The notes beneath the pieces were generated by a model. The model was not told where the DNA came from. It saw nothing but the letters and a program-made list of their open reading frames with translations, and ran no database searches. From Seriola aureovittata (taxonomy: Eukaryota; Chordata; Actinopteri; Carangiformes; Carangidae): a stretch of DNA of 64,000 nt. This document shows positions 33,550 through 45,204 of the stretch, piece by piece (position 1 is the first letter of the stretch; every line of letters starts with the position of its first letter). The DNA lies in the NCBI RefSeq assembly GCF_021018895.1, contig NC_079373.1, positions 25,371,376-25,435,375 on the forward strand. Direction: 5' to 3'. The translations under genes were made by a program, and so were the position numbers.

Positions 33550-34537
33550 GCTGATACTATATATATTGAAACTCATGTTGAAAGTCTTTTTTCCAGTCAT
33601 TACATACAGACCTTTTCATGTTTATATTGTTTAAAGCTGCAACAATCAATCGATTCATAGATTAGTTGACCAGCAGTATGTTGTTCACCCGCCTTGATAA
33701 TGTTAAATATCTTCATTGTCATTGTTGAAAACATCAAGACAGTGAAGCAACTCCCTGAGAAACGTAGTAAGAAAAACAAAAATAGTGCTAAATAAAAACA
33801 CAGTGTTTAATGATGATGTTTAAACAAGGACAGTTGTTTTTTCTTTTCTTTTTGTTTTTGTTGCTGTTGGACCAGAAATCTCTGCCGGAGCCTTTAAGAA
33901 AGCAGCAAAGATTTTAGAAATATTTGTTTTAATTTTAGGCCAATATCATGATGTGACCCTCACAGAGTGTCACAGGTGGGGGAGGGGCTTCTCATTCCAA
34001 AGCAAAAACAACATTGTTCAGTTTCCAATAAAATAAATTGTATTATTTCTGTGTTGAACTGTCCATGGTGCTGAAAGTGCACATGATGCATTTTTACATG
34101 TATTATTGATACAACTTGAACCCTGTTTTTTTTTATTTCTCTTTAATGTTAAACCACATGAGGCCGCCTCCGTGCAGATGTGAACGTCTTCCCGCTCTCA
34201 GCGTCTCCAGCGAAGCAGAGAGGAAGGTGACATTCAGGAGTCCCGCTCGGCTGTGCATCAATCAGTGTTGGTCTCCGGTCTCGCTCAGGAGCGAGTGGCC
34301 AGCTCGCAACACAAAGACCCAAACAAACCCTCGCTTCCTGCCTCCTCCCTGCTGCTGTAATCCTGTTACTACACCTCCACTGCAACCCCACCCCCCATCA
34401 CCTGGAGGAGAAGGGGGGGGGGGTTTAACTTTCAGACAGGAACTGAAGCATCAGTGTCTCTGCAGATGTAGCTTGACTTCATATTAACAAACAAACTGAA
34501 CTATCTCCTGCATCTCATTTAGCTTCAGAATGTGGAA
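33550..34537. other. No gene seen
   Basis: AT-rich sequence, then GC-richer from about 34150. The 123-codon open frame at 34116-34487 has no domain, no start context and a G9 run inside. Nothing else is recognised. Confidence 0.45.
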
Positions 34538-34550
34538 ACACACACACACA

Positions 34551-34603
<53 letters not shown>
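34538..34603. repeat. (CA)n microsatellite
   Basis: About 33 CA units with one TA interruption. Confidence 0.97.
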
Positions 34604-34605
<2 letters not shown>

Positions 34606-35430
34606 CTGAATCACCTCCTGTGACTCTTCACCTGCTTTAACAGCTGATAACTGCTGAGTAAAGACGATGGTAGGATCAGCAGCTGCTGCGTCGCCTTGAC
34701 AACCAGGAGTGAACCTAAAAACAGCAACGATGAAATCAGACTCTGATCATCCTGACACTGAAGATTTGCCGTGACACAAGGGGCATCATGGGAGTTTAAT
34801 TGGAGTATTAGTGAGTCAGTGTCCAGTGTTTAATACAGGAGATCCTCCTCGCTGAGAGTAATGCAGTTTAATACGGTTTATGAAGGTGCAGCTTCTCATC
34901 TGTATCTGTGATTAGAAATGAGACATGAACCACTCAGTGTTCAAATACTGACCTTGTTTTATTCTGAAAAACAGATCCACTTGTAAAGATCTGCATAAAA
35001 CGTTCAGAACCCGCTTCAGACAGGAATATGTGACATTGTTGTTGTTTGATGTTGTTTTTAACAATAATTTCATGTTGGGCAATAAGAAAAAAAAAAAAAG
35101 ATAAAAGAACTGAGTTTAATAATAAAATGAGGCAGAAAAGTCCAGTGTTTAAAGACTGAAGCTCATTTTAACTTTCACATCTAATCATGCAAGTCAAAAA
35201 ATATATAAGCAAATAATACATAACTATATTACTGTATATCAAAATATAAATAAAAAGTCAAACTTATAAATGAAATTCAAACTCACTAATCACGTAAAAC
35301 TGGCCAATTCACTGTTCCCCACTAATGAAAGTGTATTGTTGTTATTTAAAGTGTGAAGTTTTTCCTGCAGCTTGTCTTCAGGGCTGCAGACCAATCAGCA
35401 GCATGGGACACACCTGGACCAGGTGTGCTC
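34604..35430. other. No gene seen
   Basis: AT-rich single-copy-looking sequence with an A13 run at about 35087. No exon, repeat family or RNA gene is recognised. Confidence 0.45.
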
Positions 35431-35440
35431 CACACACACA

Positions 35441-35487
<47 letters not shown>
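35431..35487. repeat. (CA)n microsatellite
   Basis: About 28 CA units with one CC interruption. Coding-looking frames across it are artefacts. Confidence 0.97.
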
Positions 35488-35489
<2 letters not shown>

Positions 35490-36660
35490 CTGCACTCTGG
35501 GCTTTCGTTGGGATTTTTCCTTCTCCTGTCTTCACACATTCCTCCAGCTGTTTGTTTTTATTTTGATACACGACGCACAATACGTGACGTGACCAAAAGT
35601 ATACGGACAAACGAACAGCGCAGCCGTGTGTGAGCGAGACGGGAGGCGGCCAATCACTTTCTGTTCTTCTCATTTGACCTTTTGACCTTTTGTTAACTTT
35701 CATGACAGAAACCGTCAAAGACTTACTGATCGACAAAAAACGGAAACACAACACTCGTGATCATCTCGTCAGCGCTGTTCAGAGGAAACATGAACACGTG
35801 TGCAAACCGGTCATGTGACAACCTTAAAGAGACAAGACAGGCGAGGTCACGAGGACGGAGAGAGGAGTCCTGAAGGACGAGGAGGGGGGGGTGTGTTAAC
35901 GGACGAACAAGGTGAGCTCCCGGGAGGAGGAGGAGGAGGAGGAGGAGGACAGGTACGACAGCGCCGGCCGGAGTCTCAGCGGAGGCGGCGACAGTGGGGG
36001 TCAGTCCCAGAGAGACGCCGCCGCCTGCGGATGATTAATGTCGAGGTCAGAGCGGTTTGTTGAAGGTCAGATGAGGACTGAGGCGGGTGACGTCCGTGGA
36101 CGGGCGCGGGGGGACACGTCCGCCGGACTCCCAGCAGGCCGCTGACGAAGCTTCACTCGTCTCCCCCGAGCTTCCCCCGCCTCAGCTTTCCCTCCACTTC
36201 ACATGCTAAATTGCATCCCAGAGACATTTATCATCGCTGGACTTGTCTCGTTTCCTAATTTAAACCTACTTTGGCATCAGTAAAAAGCTGATGTAATTTT
36301 TCCTGCAGTTCATGTGACGGCGAGTTCAGTTCCCCCGTGGCGACGAACGGCATCGGGAATGACATCATTAAACAGCCGGAGTCACTTCCTCCTCTCAGAT
36401 GTGACTGTGTGAAGACGGGCGGTGATGAACTCTGCTGCTGCTGGTCGAGTCGTCGCCTCAGGTTTTTATTTGGATTGAAGAAGCTCAGCGACGTCACAAA
36501 TGAGGGAAACGCCGCCGAGTTTGATCTAAAATCAATGACAAAATCAAACAGGACGAAGAATCAACAGACGCTGGTCTTTGACAAACTCCGGTCATTTGTC
36601 TTAAAGTTTCCAAACACAAAAGGATGCAGCAGATATATAAAATATCTCTATTCACTTCTT
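35488..36660. other. No gene seen; GC- and CpG-rich part at 35840-36180
   Basis: 35840-36180 is rich in CG dinucleotides (GACAGCGCCGGCCGGAGTC, GACGCCGCCGCCTGCGG, GGACGGGCGCGGGG) with a (GGA)n run at 35923-35948. This could be a small CpG island or just GC-rich repeat. No transcript or start is recognised next to it. Confidence 0.4.
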
Positions 36661-37195
36661 CATGTCTTCATCCCTTTTATTTCTCTGTTCTTTGTCTTCC
36701 TTCAATTTGTGCTTTAAATTTTTTCCGTTGTTCCTTCAAACTTCCCTTCTTCTCTCTCTTCGCTCTTTCATTGTTTCTTGCATTACCTCCTTCCTTCCTT
36801 CCTTTTCTGCCCTCTTCCATTCATCTTTTCTTCTATACTTTACTTTCTTTCTCAATCATAGTCATCCTTTTGTTTCCCTGCACGTCGTTGTTACGTCAGA
36901 AAATCATCAAACGTAAAATTGTGGTCGGAAATGAAAATCAATCAGAAACACAAACGTATCTTCGGTGACCATCACACTGTGACGTTTGGCATGAGACGTT
37001 TGGAAGACGTTGGGTTTTGGTGACTTTCATTTCTTCCCTTCCTTCATTTCATTTCTTTTCTTTTTCCATTTTTGCATTCATTTCATTCCCTCCTTTAGTT
37101 CCTCTCTCCCTCCCTTCCTTTTCTCCCTTATTTCCTTTCTTGCTTCCTTTGTCAATTTCTTCTGTTTCAATTCTTTGCATTCTTTTTCTTCCTGC
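36661..37195 (+). repeat. Polypyrimidine tract (CTTT/CCTT-rich), 0.5 kb
   Basis: The + strand is dominated by T and C with short CTTC, CCTTCC and TTTC repeats. It is followed by a polypurine block. All open frames here are simple-sequence frames (Ser/Phe/Leu-rich). Confidence 0.85.
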
Positions 37196-37199
37196 TTTG

Positions 37200-37490
37200 A
37201 GGAAGACAATGGAAAATAGTAGAAATGAAAGGAAGTAAAACAAGAAAGAAAGGAAAGAAGGAAGGAAGGAAAGAAAGAAAGAAGACAATTTAGAGAATGT
37301 AAAAGAGGAAGAAATGGATGGAAAAAAATAAAATGAGGGAAGAAATTAGTAAGAAAGGAATGTAGGAAGGAAAGAAGGAAAGAAAATAACGAAGAGAGGA
37401 TGGAAAGAGGAAGAGGGAAGATAGAAAGAAATGAAAGGAGGAAAGAAATGGATGCAGGAGAAGAAGAAAAGAAGAAAGTCAGGAGAAGCT
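37200..37490 (+). repeat. Polypurine tract (GAAA/GGAA-rich), 0.3 kb
   Basis: The + strand is dominated by G and A with GAAGGAAGGAAGGAAAG-type units. It is the near-complement of the preceding pyrimidine block and so forms a large imperfect inverted repeat with it. Confidence 0.85.
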
Positions 37491-38234
37491 GCGGAACATT
37501 TGGATGTGAAATGTTTCCCTCCTTTAACACTTGTTTTCCTCCTTCCTCTCTTCGTCTCCCGCAGGATCGTCATGGTGAAAACATCGGATGGACCTGAAAC
37601 CACCATGAATGATTCATCGCTCGTCTTGACAGATGGTCATCGAGGAGCCGAGCCGAGCGCCGCCTCGTTTTGCTTGCACCCTGGAGCGAGGAGCGGCGAG
37701 CGGCCGGCTCTAAAAGGGAAAAGATGTTTCTTTCATTGGACCGTATGTTAACGTGAACTGATGTCACGCCGTGTCACGGCAAACACGGAGATCATCCTCA
37801 TCAATAAAATAAAGTGTAGGCGCTGCTGCTCGTCCAATCACAACCCAGACACGATGGAGTCAAACAGAGCTGCAGCGTGGACGCTTTGTTTTCACAGCTG
37901 CTCTGAGATCAGCTTCATGAGCCTTTTACTTTATTTCTCTGTTTATTTCTGATTCTGGTGGTTTTTTTTATTTTCAACTCGTTTGTTTTGCTAAAATCTT
38001 CTAAAGAAGTTTAAAAAAAATAAAATCAAAATAAAAACTAAATGGATCATTGAAAATAAACACGAGGCTACACGTATTTAACTTCTGATCGGCTCTCGAA
38101 GCTTGTCCCGCAGACATGGAGGCCGACCGCGAGGTGCCCCTTCACTTCACATGCAGGTTGCTCTTTATCTAGAAACAATGGAGGTGAAGAAACTTCTTCT
38201 AACCTGACGAACGGAGAAACACAAACCAGACGAG

Positions 38235-38235
<1 letters not shown>
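37491..38235. other. No supported gene; one weak exon-like stretch
   Basis: CTCTTCGTCTCCCGCAG at about 37549-37565 is a good acceptor look-alike. It is followed by GATCGTCATGGTGAAAACAT and an open frame (MVKTSDGPETTMNDSS and onward) to 37751. No known domain and no partner exon are seen, so I do not call a gene. Confidence 0.35.

Positions 38236-38300
<65 letters not shown>
38236..38300. repeat. (CA)n microsatellite
   Basis: About 32 perfect CA units. Confidence 0.97.
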
Positions 38301-38302
<2 letters not shown>

Positions 38303-38464
38303 CGTCCCGGCTTTGCAGCTGCTGCACTTCAGGGGAAAGATCGACTTTCTGTGAATAAGCTTATATCTTCTGTGAGTAATGAAACCTGGAGCACAGAGTT
38401 GTTTGCTGCTGGACGGAAAGGAAACGTGGTGGTGTCTGGCTTCCTGAGGCCAGGAACACACCGG

Positions 38465-38508
38465 GCGCGTGGCGTGCGCGTGGCGTGCGCGTGGCGTACG
38501 CATGGCGG
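38465..38508. repeat. 11-bp GC-rich tandem repeat (GCGCGTGGCGT)
   Basis: Three perfect units of GCGCGTGGCGT at 38465-38497 and a fourth degraded unit. The surrounding CAGGAACACACCGGGCGCG phrase resembles a terminal sequence of a teleost DNA transposon, which may extend to about 38720. Confidence 0.8.
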
Positions 38509-40744
38509 CCGCGGGACGACTAGGTTTCATCCCCGCCCGTGTTAACGGGTTACAGAGGAGACAAGCGGGCAGCGTCATGTGATCTACAGATTCGGTATCT
38601 CTACCTATTTTTCAAGCAAAAATACACAGAGGCCGACCTCTCTCTCAAATCAACACTCTTACATCTAACGCCATATAAATAATGATGAACACACGGCGTG
38701 TGAAGTGACCAAAAAGTTGGGACGCAGTTTGTGAACAGAAGACAAGCGGAAGGATACGAAACACAACTTTCAGTCAGGACTTTCAAAATAAAATCAGAGC
38801 GGAAAGAGGAAGCAGAGATTTGTGAGTTCTTTAGTGTTTGTTGTTGTTACTGTACGAACTGTTCCTGGTTCAGATTCGTATCTAGACTGTCAGACATCAC
38901 ACGTCTGTGCAGCAACTCTGTATTGAGTGCTGTTTAACCTGCAGTGAGACGCTCGGCCTCCTGGGAAATGTGTCCCGTTCCTCTCCTGCATCATCCATCA
39001 TGGCCGCCGAGGGAGGCGGCGGTTGCTGTTTGGTCCCGGGAGGAAAGCGGACGGCTCAGGCGGGGTCTCTGTTTTAAATCCACACGGAGCAGAAGGACAC
39101 GAGAGTTCCTGCCATAAATAAACGTTTAGTGTGAAATAAATCAGAGGAGAGAGTTTCATCGCTCAGTGTCGCAGGATCCAGACGGTGAACCTGCTTTTAT
39201 TCTATCACCCGCAGAAAAACTAAACAAAACCAGGTTTAATCCAGTGACATCCATCATTTCAGAGGAGAAACTGTTTGTATTTACTCAGTTTTTATTTTTA
39301 TTTATACATTTAAAGACACATTTCCACCAGGGACATAAATACAAAGACAAAACATTTACATATATATGTGTATATATATATATATGTAAAGTCAAACACG
39401 TGTCTTCTTACCTGGACAACATAAAATATGAATCATAATTTTGTGTTATTTGCTGTAGATAGTTTGTGAAATTCTCACCTCACTGTTTATATGTTGTCAT
39501 TACTGTAAAAATTCAATTTACATATTCAACTATGTCACAATAAGTTTCTGACATTTATGGCTTACATGAACTTTACTTTACTTTCAATTAATTATGATTT
39601 GAACATGTAATATATCGGTTTCTGCAGAGTTCACCAGATTAAATTTAAAAAGTAAAAATTAATACTTGTTTCACTGTCCAGGCAAAGTATGATGATGGAA
39701 GCCCAGGAGGGACAATATGGCCTAGAATCATTTATCATTATATCACTTTTTCAGTCATTTGCAGCTGTATGAAAAAATATATAATTTCAACTGATATAAT
39801 TAATTAAATTAATGTGACCTGATAACCAGCACAAAATGGATGGATTGATTAACTAATTAAAAAAATCTAATTTATTTGGCACAACTACTTTGTCCTGTTC
39901 CCTCAGGTTTAAAGACCCTTTTCTTTTTGTCCATATAACTGTTGTCACGGTGACGTAAAAACTCGTTTTCAGTCAGTCAACCAGTTTTCAACTTATCTCT
40001 CTGCTAACGGTAACGATGAACTGAACTGAAATCAGCGTCATACAGGAAGTCAACAACACCCGTCTCTCCTTACTGTCACTGTCGCATTTATCAAAACCAC
40101 ATGAACCAGACTTTATTTAAATTCTGCTGGAGATCCCAACGTTTACCGAAGATATCCGACATTTACCATGTGAAGAAGCTGCAGCTTCTAAATGACAAAA
40201 AAAAAAAGTTAAATTGTGTTGAAAATGAGAAACAAGAAATCGTCCATTTCTGAGGGACGCCCTGCCGTTATTTCCTCAGCTTGAGCCGTGTCTCTCGTTG
40301 GGCTGCTCCTTCGTGCTGTAATGGATGAAAAATGAGCTGTAGCGTCTATAACGCCACAATTTTCCAGGTCATTTATATGCTAACATTAATTTGAATCGCT
40401 TCAGTGATTCAGAGTAATTTTACAGAAGTCTAAACTCTCTGCTGCGCTCTGAACATCCTCCCCGCGGCTGTGAGAGTATTTTCTAAAGACCGTTCCCTCA
40501 CCTTCCTCACACGGTCAGAAGGAGAAGAAAAACCTCTCTGGATGAACCCGTGATAGAAACAGACTCGGTGTAGCGTCGTCGCGGTGACATCGAGCCAATG
40601 ACACCGAGCAGACCTGGCTCCCACAATGCATCAGCTGTCCTCAAATATCAATTTTGCACTTGACTTCACACGGCTGGCTCCCCATCAAGGGCTCCTCCGG
40701 CTCGTTCCATCCATTCGTCATTAGTAGATCATCAGTGGGGGCCG
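38509..40744. other. No gene seen
   Basis: Sequence to 38940 is mixed and may belong to a transposon relic. 38941-39160 is GC-richer. 39350-40250 is AT-rich with TATATA runs (39357-39385). Open frames are short and without domains. Confidence 0.45.
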
Positions 40745-40779
<35 letters not shown>

Positions 40780-40793
40780 CACACACACACACA

Positions 40794-40843
<50 letters not shown>
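40745..40843. repeat. (CA)n microsatellite, about 100 bp
   Basis: About 49 CA units with CG and AA interruptions near 40773 and 40793-40800. Confidence 0.97.
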
Positions 40844-40845
<2 letters not shown>

Positions 40846-40956
40846 TATGCTGTATTAACACTACAGGCAGACGTCTCCACAGCACAATTCAAGTCACACA
40901 CAAGTCTGCAAAGAAGACACACAACCAGGGATGGGCATTACACAAAAATACACCAA

Positions 40957-41219
40957 ACAGCACCAGCACCAGCACCAGGACCAGGAACAGGACCAGGACC
41001 AGGACCAGCACCAGCACCAGCACCAGGACCAGCACCAGCACCAGGACCAGCACCAGCACCAGGACCAGGAACAGGACCAGGACCAGGACCAGCACCAGCA
41101 CCAGGACCAGCACCAGCACCAGGACCAGGAACAGGACCAGGACCAGCACCAGCACCAGCTTCAGGACCAGGACCAGCACCAGCACCAGCACCAGGACCAG
41201 CACCAGGACCAGGACCACC
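40957..41219. repeat. CCAGSA hexanucleotide array, about 43 units
   Basis: Head-to-tail six-base units CCAGCA and CCAGGA with an occasional CAGGAA variant, over about 260 bases. A higher-order period of about 60 bases is visible: 41041-41090 and 41101-41150 are almost identical. No stop codon can form in most frames, so long false frames (Ala-Pro-Gly, His-Gln-Asp and Leu-Val types) cover it on both strands. Confidence 0.95.
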
Positions 41220-42109
41220 GAAACCAGTATCAGTACTTTTGATTGTTAAAACCCGCTCATACTGACATGTAAAGGAGAAAGACAAATTATTTGCTAAACG
41301 AGACACATTTCCCTTCACATGCCTGTTTAGGACAGTTTTTAATGGTGAATAATAAATGTTCATTGTGTGAATTCTACCTGCACACAGCAGCAGCACAGAT
41401 GTAAACGGTAAACAAACTGCACTTTACGATAAAAGCCTCATTCACACATTCACACACAACACTGGTGATACCTCAGGTGTAATCGGAGGTTCAGTATCGT
41501 GCCTGAGGATTCATCGACTAAACCACCAAGAGTCACACAAGAGAAGCGTGTTTATGCTTGTATTTTTTATTGTTAATATCGATCCTGTTGACACCGGTAC
41601 CGATATTCAAAACAGAACTCTGCATCAGTCGTATCGACACTGTGGGGATCGACCAAACCGATCCTCAGATGTCCAAATGAAGTGAAGTAGTCTGTGTGTG
41701 GAGAGGTAGTTTGAAGGGTCTTATCTTTTTTTGTGTCTGCTCTCACGTTACCTCACTGGTTACTGTAGTAACTTTATGTTATTTACGGGATGAGACGTCA
41801 GAAAATCACAGCTCACTACAGACGTGGTTAAAATCGTTGGTTTCCTTACACCTCGTTGAAACGATGCTCTGTTCTTCCTGGAAAGTGTTGAAGTTAGAAG
41901 CTCTGTCGTCAAATCTTTGGTTTGCCACAGAATAAAACCTAGAAGCTGTGGAAAAATGGACTCCTGCTTGTTCTACAAAGATTTTCTAAAATGGCCCGGA
42001 CAGAATGATCTTCAGTTAGTATCGCAGGTGTCTTCAGTCTTATAATCAGTCATGCAGTCTGATTGAATGGAGAAGAGTTCTCACTGTGCTGTTTGGTATC
42101 ATTGTGTTC
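41220..42109. other. No gene seen
   Basis: Mixed sequence without simple repeats. 41560-41690 contains several ATCGAT/GATCGACC words. No domain or splice structure is recognised. Confidence 0.4.
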
Positions 42110-42872
42110 ATCTCACTGAACGTGGACAAGAGAAAGAAAACAAGAGAGTTGTCTGAGGAGATGTGGAAAGAAGTAACTGACGAGCGTGATCCATAATAAT
42201 AATTACAAACTTTAGGTTTACCATTTCAGGTAAAGGCGCTCCTGTGACAAGTTTAACCCCACCTCCCTGAACTTGACTGCAAGAGGGAAACTGACCCCAG
42301 ACTGAACAGAGGGACGGTTCGAATGGTGGAAGAAGAACCAAACTTTTACAAGGCGACCTCCAAGATCATAGTCCAACAGTGTCCAGTCTCGCCGTGCATC
42401 GCTTCCTGAACGAAAGTGGGCTAAAAGAGAAACATAAAAAAGCCAGAGTGGAATTTGTTAAGATGCAGGTTGACAAGACACAAAGCTTCTGGGAGAAGAA
42501 ACGCTGTGTCCCCGATTGGTGTCCTTGATGAGAAAGCAAGTGGCCCGCTATGAGTCCTGATGTTAATCCGAGCTGAAACTCACACCTGAGAGAACCGGAG
42601 CAGTTCGCTCAAGAAGAGTTCGGCTGTGTCTCATCACGAGAAGCACTTGATTGTCGTGATTCAAGAGGACGTGCTGCAAAATATTAGGTTGAGGTTCCCA
42701 GTGTTTTTGTCCATGCAACTTTCATTTGTTGTATTATTCACAGTAATGTTACATTAAAAATCAAAGCATTTTCTCTGCTCTTTTAAATAAGGAATATGGA
42801 TAATGGAGTGGATGCAAGTTACTTTTGCGAGTTTTAACTTATTTCAGAGGCAATTGTGGCATTTTTTTTTAA
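42110..42872 (+). pseudogene. Tc1-like transposon relic with transposase fragments
   Basis: In order: an AAAACAAGAGAGTTGTCTGA block (N-terminal region), a GAGGGACGGTTCGAATGGTG block, CATCGCTTCCTGAACGAAAG (HRFLNESGL), AAGCCAGAGTGGAATTTGT (KARVEFVKM) and ACACAAAGCTTCTGGGAG (TQSFWE), as in fish Tc1 elements. The tail CAGTGTTTTTGTCCATGCAA, then TTTCATTTGTT and CAAGTTACTTTTGCGAG is the usual Tc1 3' non-coding end. Stops and deletions abound and no catalytic frame survives. Confidence 0.8.
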
Positions 42873-42881
42873 ATGTTAAAA

Positions 42882-43380
42882 ACCGCTAACTAACCACTTT
42901 AGCTGCTAAACTGAATCATTAGCTAACCTGAAACAACTGCTAAACACATTTTAGCTGCTAAAGTAAATCATTAGCTTACCTGACTCAACTGCTAAAGATG
43001 TTTTAGCTGCTAAACTGGATCATTAGCTAACCTGAAACAACGACTTAACACTTATTAGCTACTAAAGTGAATCGTTAGCTAACCTTAAAACAAATGCTAA
43101 ACATTTTTAGCTGCTAAACTGAATCATATTTACCTGATTATACTGCTAAACACATTTTAGCTGCTAAACTTAATTATTAGCTAACCTTACATGACTGCGA
43201 AACACTTTTTAGCTGCTAAACTTAATTATTAGCTAACCTTACTCGACTGCTAAACACATTTAAGCTACTAAACTGGATCATTAGGTAACCTGACTCAATT
43301 CCTAAACACTTATTAGCTGCTAAACTGAATCATGAGCTAACGTGACTCGATTGCTAAACACTCTTTAGCTGCTGAACTGA
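42882..43380 (+). repeat. 52-bp minisatellite, about 10 units
   Basis: Head-to-tail units of 49-53 bases (mostly 52) with the core TTTTAGCTGCTAAACTGAAT, then CATTAGCTAACCTGA and an AACTGCTAAACACA end. Units differ at several sites. It starts within about 10 bases of the end of the Tc1 relic. Confidence 0.92.
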
Positions 43381-45204
43381 AATGTTTATTTGTGAATACT
43401 AACAGACTTTGTGTTAAGCTAAGCTAAACATGTTCTGGACCTATCTCTTTACTGGATGCACAGATACTGATATCCATATTTTTCTATTTTTTTCTTTATG
43501 TTCCTCTTGGAGAAGTGTGGCATTAGTTTGGTGAGTACGTGTGAAGCATTATGTTAGAAAAACTAGAGGAACAACTGTAACTATCCTCTAAAGTGACCTG
43601 GAAAGTCTTGATTTTTTAAGGCGCAGGTGAAACTGTTGCCTGTATGATGAATGCAACTGAGGGTCACCATGTTTGGCCTTAACTGTGTGAAAGGCAAAAA
43701 ATAATTTGAGCATTTTGGTGTCACCAAATAGCAAATAAAGTTTCATCTGACTTTCCCTGTGCAGGCGGTATCTCCTGCTGCGACGGCAAAGCGCCATGAT
43801 CTGCAGTACAAACGGAAGAAAAATGGCGTTTGTTGGTGAAGCCAAAAAGCCCCGTCGCTTTCATCGAGTCACCTAATTATTCCTCCGGAGGTCCAATTAG
43901 CCCGGCGGTGGCTGGACATGAAGCAAATCGTTGGGTCCAGCTAGGAGGCGATGGATTGGCTGTCTGTACACAAGATTAAAAAAATGCTAAGAATACACAG
44001 CTTTGGATCTAATTGTGTGTTTAAATAAAGAGTAAAAGTTTTAATTTTCTCTCAGTAAACTTTTAATTGTTGTGACGCTGGCACACGGATCTGACGACTC
44101 TTTCATAGAACTGGAACAACATGCTAAAGACAACACAGCGTGTTTTTTTTTCGAGCAGATGACTGAATGCAGTTCTGTCATTTCACACAGACGGTCCAAC
44201 AGCAACAGATTTAAGAATATTCTTAGCTTAACACTGTTAGGTAACACCAGAGTCGAACCAAACAAGAGTTTCAGAACTAAAAACACAAAAGTAAGTGGGT
44301 TACATCACAAGCAACAACAAAAGTAAAATATATAAAGTCATATTCAGCATTTAATTAGACTCAAACATTATTAAATGATTTAATAAGGGAAACAAACTAG
44401 TATTAAAACATCTCGTATGTTAAAAGACAACATGCACCAGCAGAGTATCAAAACTTGCATTAAGTGTTTTCTATGTTAGGCTCAAATTAAACTCATTTCT
44501 GCTTGAGGCCCCAGGCTACATTAGCCGCTGCTAGCATAACACAACCAAATGTTGCATTGTGGGTAACATTGTGTTTTGATACGAAAGAATGTGTTGCACA
44601 AAAAAATACGATACCCCTGGTTCTTCTCCATCATTTATCAGCTTTTTTTGTCCAACATTCCTCAACAACATTTTTAAACTCTCACATATAAAGTTGTTGT
44701 GCGTCGCCGCATCAGAATATACCAACATCAAAGTGCATTATATGGACAGGCAATGAATAAATGATATACTGTATATATATGATATAATGACATATTATGA
44801 TATACTTTAAATCATTTATCAAGAAGCAGAAATGCCTAATGTTCCCAAATTATTAAATGTAAGAATTTGCTGCTTTTTCTCTGCAATGGGGAATTAATGA
44901 ATGGAAATACTTTGACATTTGCATCTTAATTCAATCAGTAAATGATGCAACTACAGGACATGGCCTTTGTGTTTCAGCTTAAGGACCATGTTAGATAGTT
45001 AAAAAGAAACTCTTCATGCAAAGGAAGCATTCTGGGCTCATCGACAGCAAATCAGAGAAACAACTGAGCCAATCAGAGCTTTGTAGGTGGGGTTACAACT
45101 GGGGGCATCATCTCGCTAATACACCAGCTGCATCCGATAAGAAGAATACAGTAAAGAGTAACCTATCAGCTCAACACATTACCACGCAGCTGGAGTGATT
45201 TCAC
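43381..45204. other. No gene seen; possible conserved element at 43850-43950
   Basis: 43850-43950 holds CACCTAATTATTCCTCC and GGTCCAATTAGCCC, two homeodomain-type cores, in a repeat-free GC-balanced context. The rest is AT-rich; the open frames at 43588-43845 and 44072-44326 have no domain. Confidence 0.45.

Noticed and set aside
36624..37530. Several 80-150 codon Ser/Phe/Leu- or Lys/Glu-rich frames
   Set aside because: They follow the polypyrimidine/polypurine composition and appear in all frames.
40654..41265. 203-codon frame rich in His-Thr and Ala-Pro-Gly
   Set aside because: It is made of a CA microsatellite and the CCAGSA hexanucleotide array; comparable frames exist on both strands.
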